From Brevibacillus porteri (lineage in GTDB: Bacteria; Bacillota; Bacilli; Brevibacillales; Brevibacillaceae), in NCBI RefSeq assembly GCF_003013475.1, contig NZ_PXZO01000001.1, positions 186,001 through 250,000 of the forward strand: a stretch of DNA of 64,000 nucleotides, given 5' to 3'. The notes beneath the pieces are model-generated. The model was given only the letters and a program-made list of their open reading frames with translations. It searched no databases and was not told the DNA's origin. A program made the position numbers and the translations under genes. Below are positions 62,636 through 64,000 of this stretch, piece by piece. Within the stretch, counting starts at the first letter, position 1. Each line of letters begins with the position of its first letter.

Positions 62636-63861
62636 TAGCTATGATAAATATCTAAAGCAGCTTGTACAGCCCGTCCTGCATGCACACGCGCTCCATGTCG
62701 GATGAGAACCGCTTCCAACGCCCCTAGCACATGCAAAATATTTTTCTTCCGGCAGCTGTAGCCCATTGTGCCAATCCGCCAGATTGTCCCTTTTAGCGGC
62801 CCAAAGGAACTGGCAATTTCAATATGAAAATCCTCGAGCAGCATAGCGCGGACTGACTCTCCGTCCAGTCCCTCAGGAATTTTGATGCAGGTTACGACGG
62901 GAAGCTTGCAAGCCGGATCGCCGTAGAGCTGCAATCCCATCGCCAATACACCAGCGACCAAGGCTTGTTCATGCAAGCGATGTCTGGCGAATCTTGCTGC
63001 CAGACCTTCCGTGAGGGCAATGCGCACTCCCTCGCGCAAGGCGTATAGCATCGTTGTCGCCTCCGTATGGTGGTTCAGCCGTGCAGGTCCCCAGTAATCC
63101 ATGAGCTGGCTCAAGTCAAAATAGTTGCTGCGGATTGTTCGGGTTTGAGCAGATTTTGGAGTAGAGGGATCAGCGAGTCCACGCTCGATCTTTTTCCGCT
63201 GGAGCAAGAGCGCTTCGACACGAGAATTAAACGTGATAGGAGCCATCCCAGAGGGGACAGACAAGCATTTTTGCGTGCCGCCAATGCATGCGTCGATATA
63301 CCAATCGTCTACCTTCACTTCTGTCCCGCCGATCGAAGCGACAGCATCGACGACAAATAGGACATCCATCCGGCGGCAAGCTTCTCCGATTTCCTTCAAA
63401 GGCTGAACGCATCCGGTGGATGTTTCGCCGTGAACCATTGCTACGATTTTCGGCTGAACTCGCTCGATTTCGGCAATGACGTCCTGCGGTTCAAAGACAC
63501 TTCCCCAGCGCGTTTCCATCGTAATTACATCTGCTCCGTACCTTTCCGCAATCTCCGTGAGCAAGTGCCCGAAGCGTCCATAAATGGGCACAAGCACCCG
63601 ATCGCCTGGTTCGATTATGCTACACAAAACGGCCTCAATGCCCGCCCGGGAAGTTCCGTCAATAGGGAATGCCCAATGATTGGATGTCTGAAACAATTTC
63701 CGAAGCATTTCCATTGTTTCGTTCATAATGTTCGTGAATTCTGGATCGAATTGTCCCAAAATGGGTGAACCCATCATGCGAAGAACACTAGGCTCGGCCT
63801 CGACGGGCCCTGGCGTCATGATCGTCCGTTGTGAGGTGGTCAGTTCTTTGTATGCACACAT
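62635..63861 (-). CDS. pucG: PucG-like aminotransferase (ureidoglycine-glyoxylate or alanine-glyoxylate)
   Basis: A 408-residue fold-type I PLP enzyme. IMTPGPVEAEPSVLRMMGSPILGQFDPEF, FPIDGTSRAGIEAVLCS and VHGETSTGCVQPLKEI fit the alanine-glyoxylate/PucG group. The PLP aspartate is in FVVDAVASIGG and the Schiff-base lysine in GGTQKCLSVPSGMAP. Bacillus PucG transaminates ureidoglycine and glyoxylate in purine breakdown. GGGGGAG precedes the ATG. No other purine catabolic gene is in view, so the substrate is a family-based guess. Confidence 0.88.
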   Translation of the reverse strand: MCAYKELTTSQRTIMTPGPVEAEPSVLRMMGSPILGQFDPEFTNIMNETMEMLRKLFQTSNHWAFPIDGTSRAGIEAVLCSIIEPGDRVLVPIYGRFGHLLTEIAERYGADVITMETRWGSVFEPQDVIAEIERVQPKIVAMVHGETSTGCVQPLKEIGEACRRMDVLFVVDAVASIGGTEVKVDDWYIDACIGGTQKCLSVPSGMAPITFNSRVEALLLQRKKIERGLADPSTPKSAQTRTIRSNYFDLSQLMDYWGPARLNHHTEATTMLYALREGVRIALTEGLAARFARHRLHEQALVAGVLAMGLQLYGDPACKLPVVTCIKIPEGLDGESVRAMLLEDFHIEIASSFGPLKGTIWRIGTMGYSCRKKNILHVLGALEAVLIRHGARVHAGRAVQAALDIYHS

Positions 63862-63889
63862 AAGCGCTCCCCCAGCTCTTTCTATATTA

Positions 63890-63931
63890 ACGGCCGCTTT
63901 TCCGATTCATCACCGGAAAAAACGGCCGTAG
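63890..63931. promoter_or_regulatory. strong hairpin upstream of the pucG-like gene
   Basis: ACGGCCGCTTTTCCG pairs with CCGGAAAAAACGGCCGT across an 8-base loop, about 30 bp ahead of the gene's start. It may be a leader structure or a protein-binding site. Beyond it, 63932-64000 shows nothing I recognise. Confidence 0.45.
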
Positions 63932-64000
63932 CACTACCTATCTTTTGTGCCCTTCAAAAATCTATTTTGAAATTCAAGAATCCAGCTTTCCGCAGCGCCT

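Overview
The window looks like chromosomal DNA of a low-to-mid GC, spore-forming Firmicute of the Brevibacillus/Paenibacillaceae type. The signs are strong Shine-Dalgarno sites in front of nearly every gene, lipoprotein-type ABC binding proteins, an S-layer-homology (SLH) protein, a YheC/YheD spore-coat ATP-grasp protein, PadR and two-component regulators, PerR boxes and Bacillus-type Rho-independent terminators. I saw no rRNA, tRNA, CRISPR array, transposase or phage gene. The organism name is inference from gene content, not from a search.

Layout. 1-848: no gene; a terminator and two long imperfect palindromes of about 200 bp. 0.85-7.6 kb: a siderophore-type binding lipoprotein, a SigX-like ECF sigma factor with its membrane regulator, a GyrI-like protein, a frameshifted secreted protein and a PadR/FtsW-like pair. 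7.6-15.1 kb: a VOC protein, a heterodimeric ABC exporter, a methyltransferase/MBL/HTH operon and a prohibitin-like protein. 15.1-17.4 kb: ahpC-ahpF with PerR boxes. 17.5-22.7 kb: two PH-domain membrane proteins, a VOC protein, a frameshifted DUF421 gene, the SLH protein and an MBL hydrolase. 22.8-26.7 kb: hrpB, remnants of a DUF4386 gene and a Crp/Fnr gene joined by a deletion, and bluB. 26.8-32.6 kb: a two-component system followed by a MacAB/YknXYZ-type efflux operon. 32.6-33.8 kb: a small gene, two candidate small RNAs and a hypothetical gene. 33.8-38.7 kb: a tandem nucleoside hydrolase pair whose first member lacks catalytic residues, a zinc-ribbon MscL, YheC/D, an AraC regulator, and MmcQ and VOC proteins.

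38.9-50.6 kb is one apparent ten-gene operon that I read as a cell-wall sugar salvage and oxidation pathway: anmK, an oligopeptide-type ABC importer, a signal-less class C serine hydrolase, murQ, and a GlcD/GlcF-type oxidase that fits oxidation of the D-lactate released by MurQ. It starts at a near-consensus SigA promoter overlapped by a perfect catabolite-response (cre) match.

50.9-62.5 kb is a tellurite-resistance-type (Ter) stress island: terB, five TerD-family proteins, a TerC-family membrane protein, and a biosynthetic set made of a CitE-like aldolase, two phosphoribosyltransferase-like proteins, a HAD phosphatase and an ATP-grasp ligase. The combination is known in outline from comparative genomics, but the metabolite it makes has not been established. 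The window ends with a PucG-like aminotransferase on the minus strand.

Two genes (about 5.6 kb and 20.4 kb) each lack exactly one base. That could be sequencing error or real decay.
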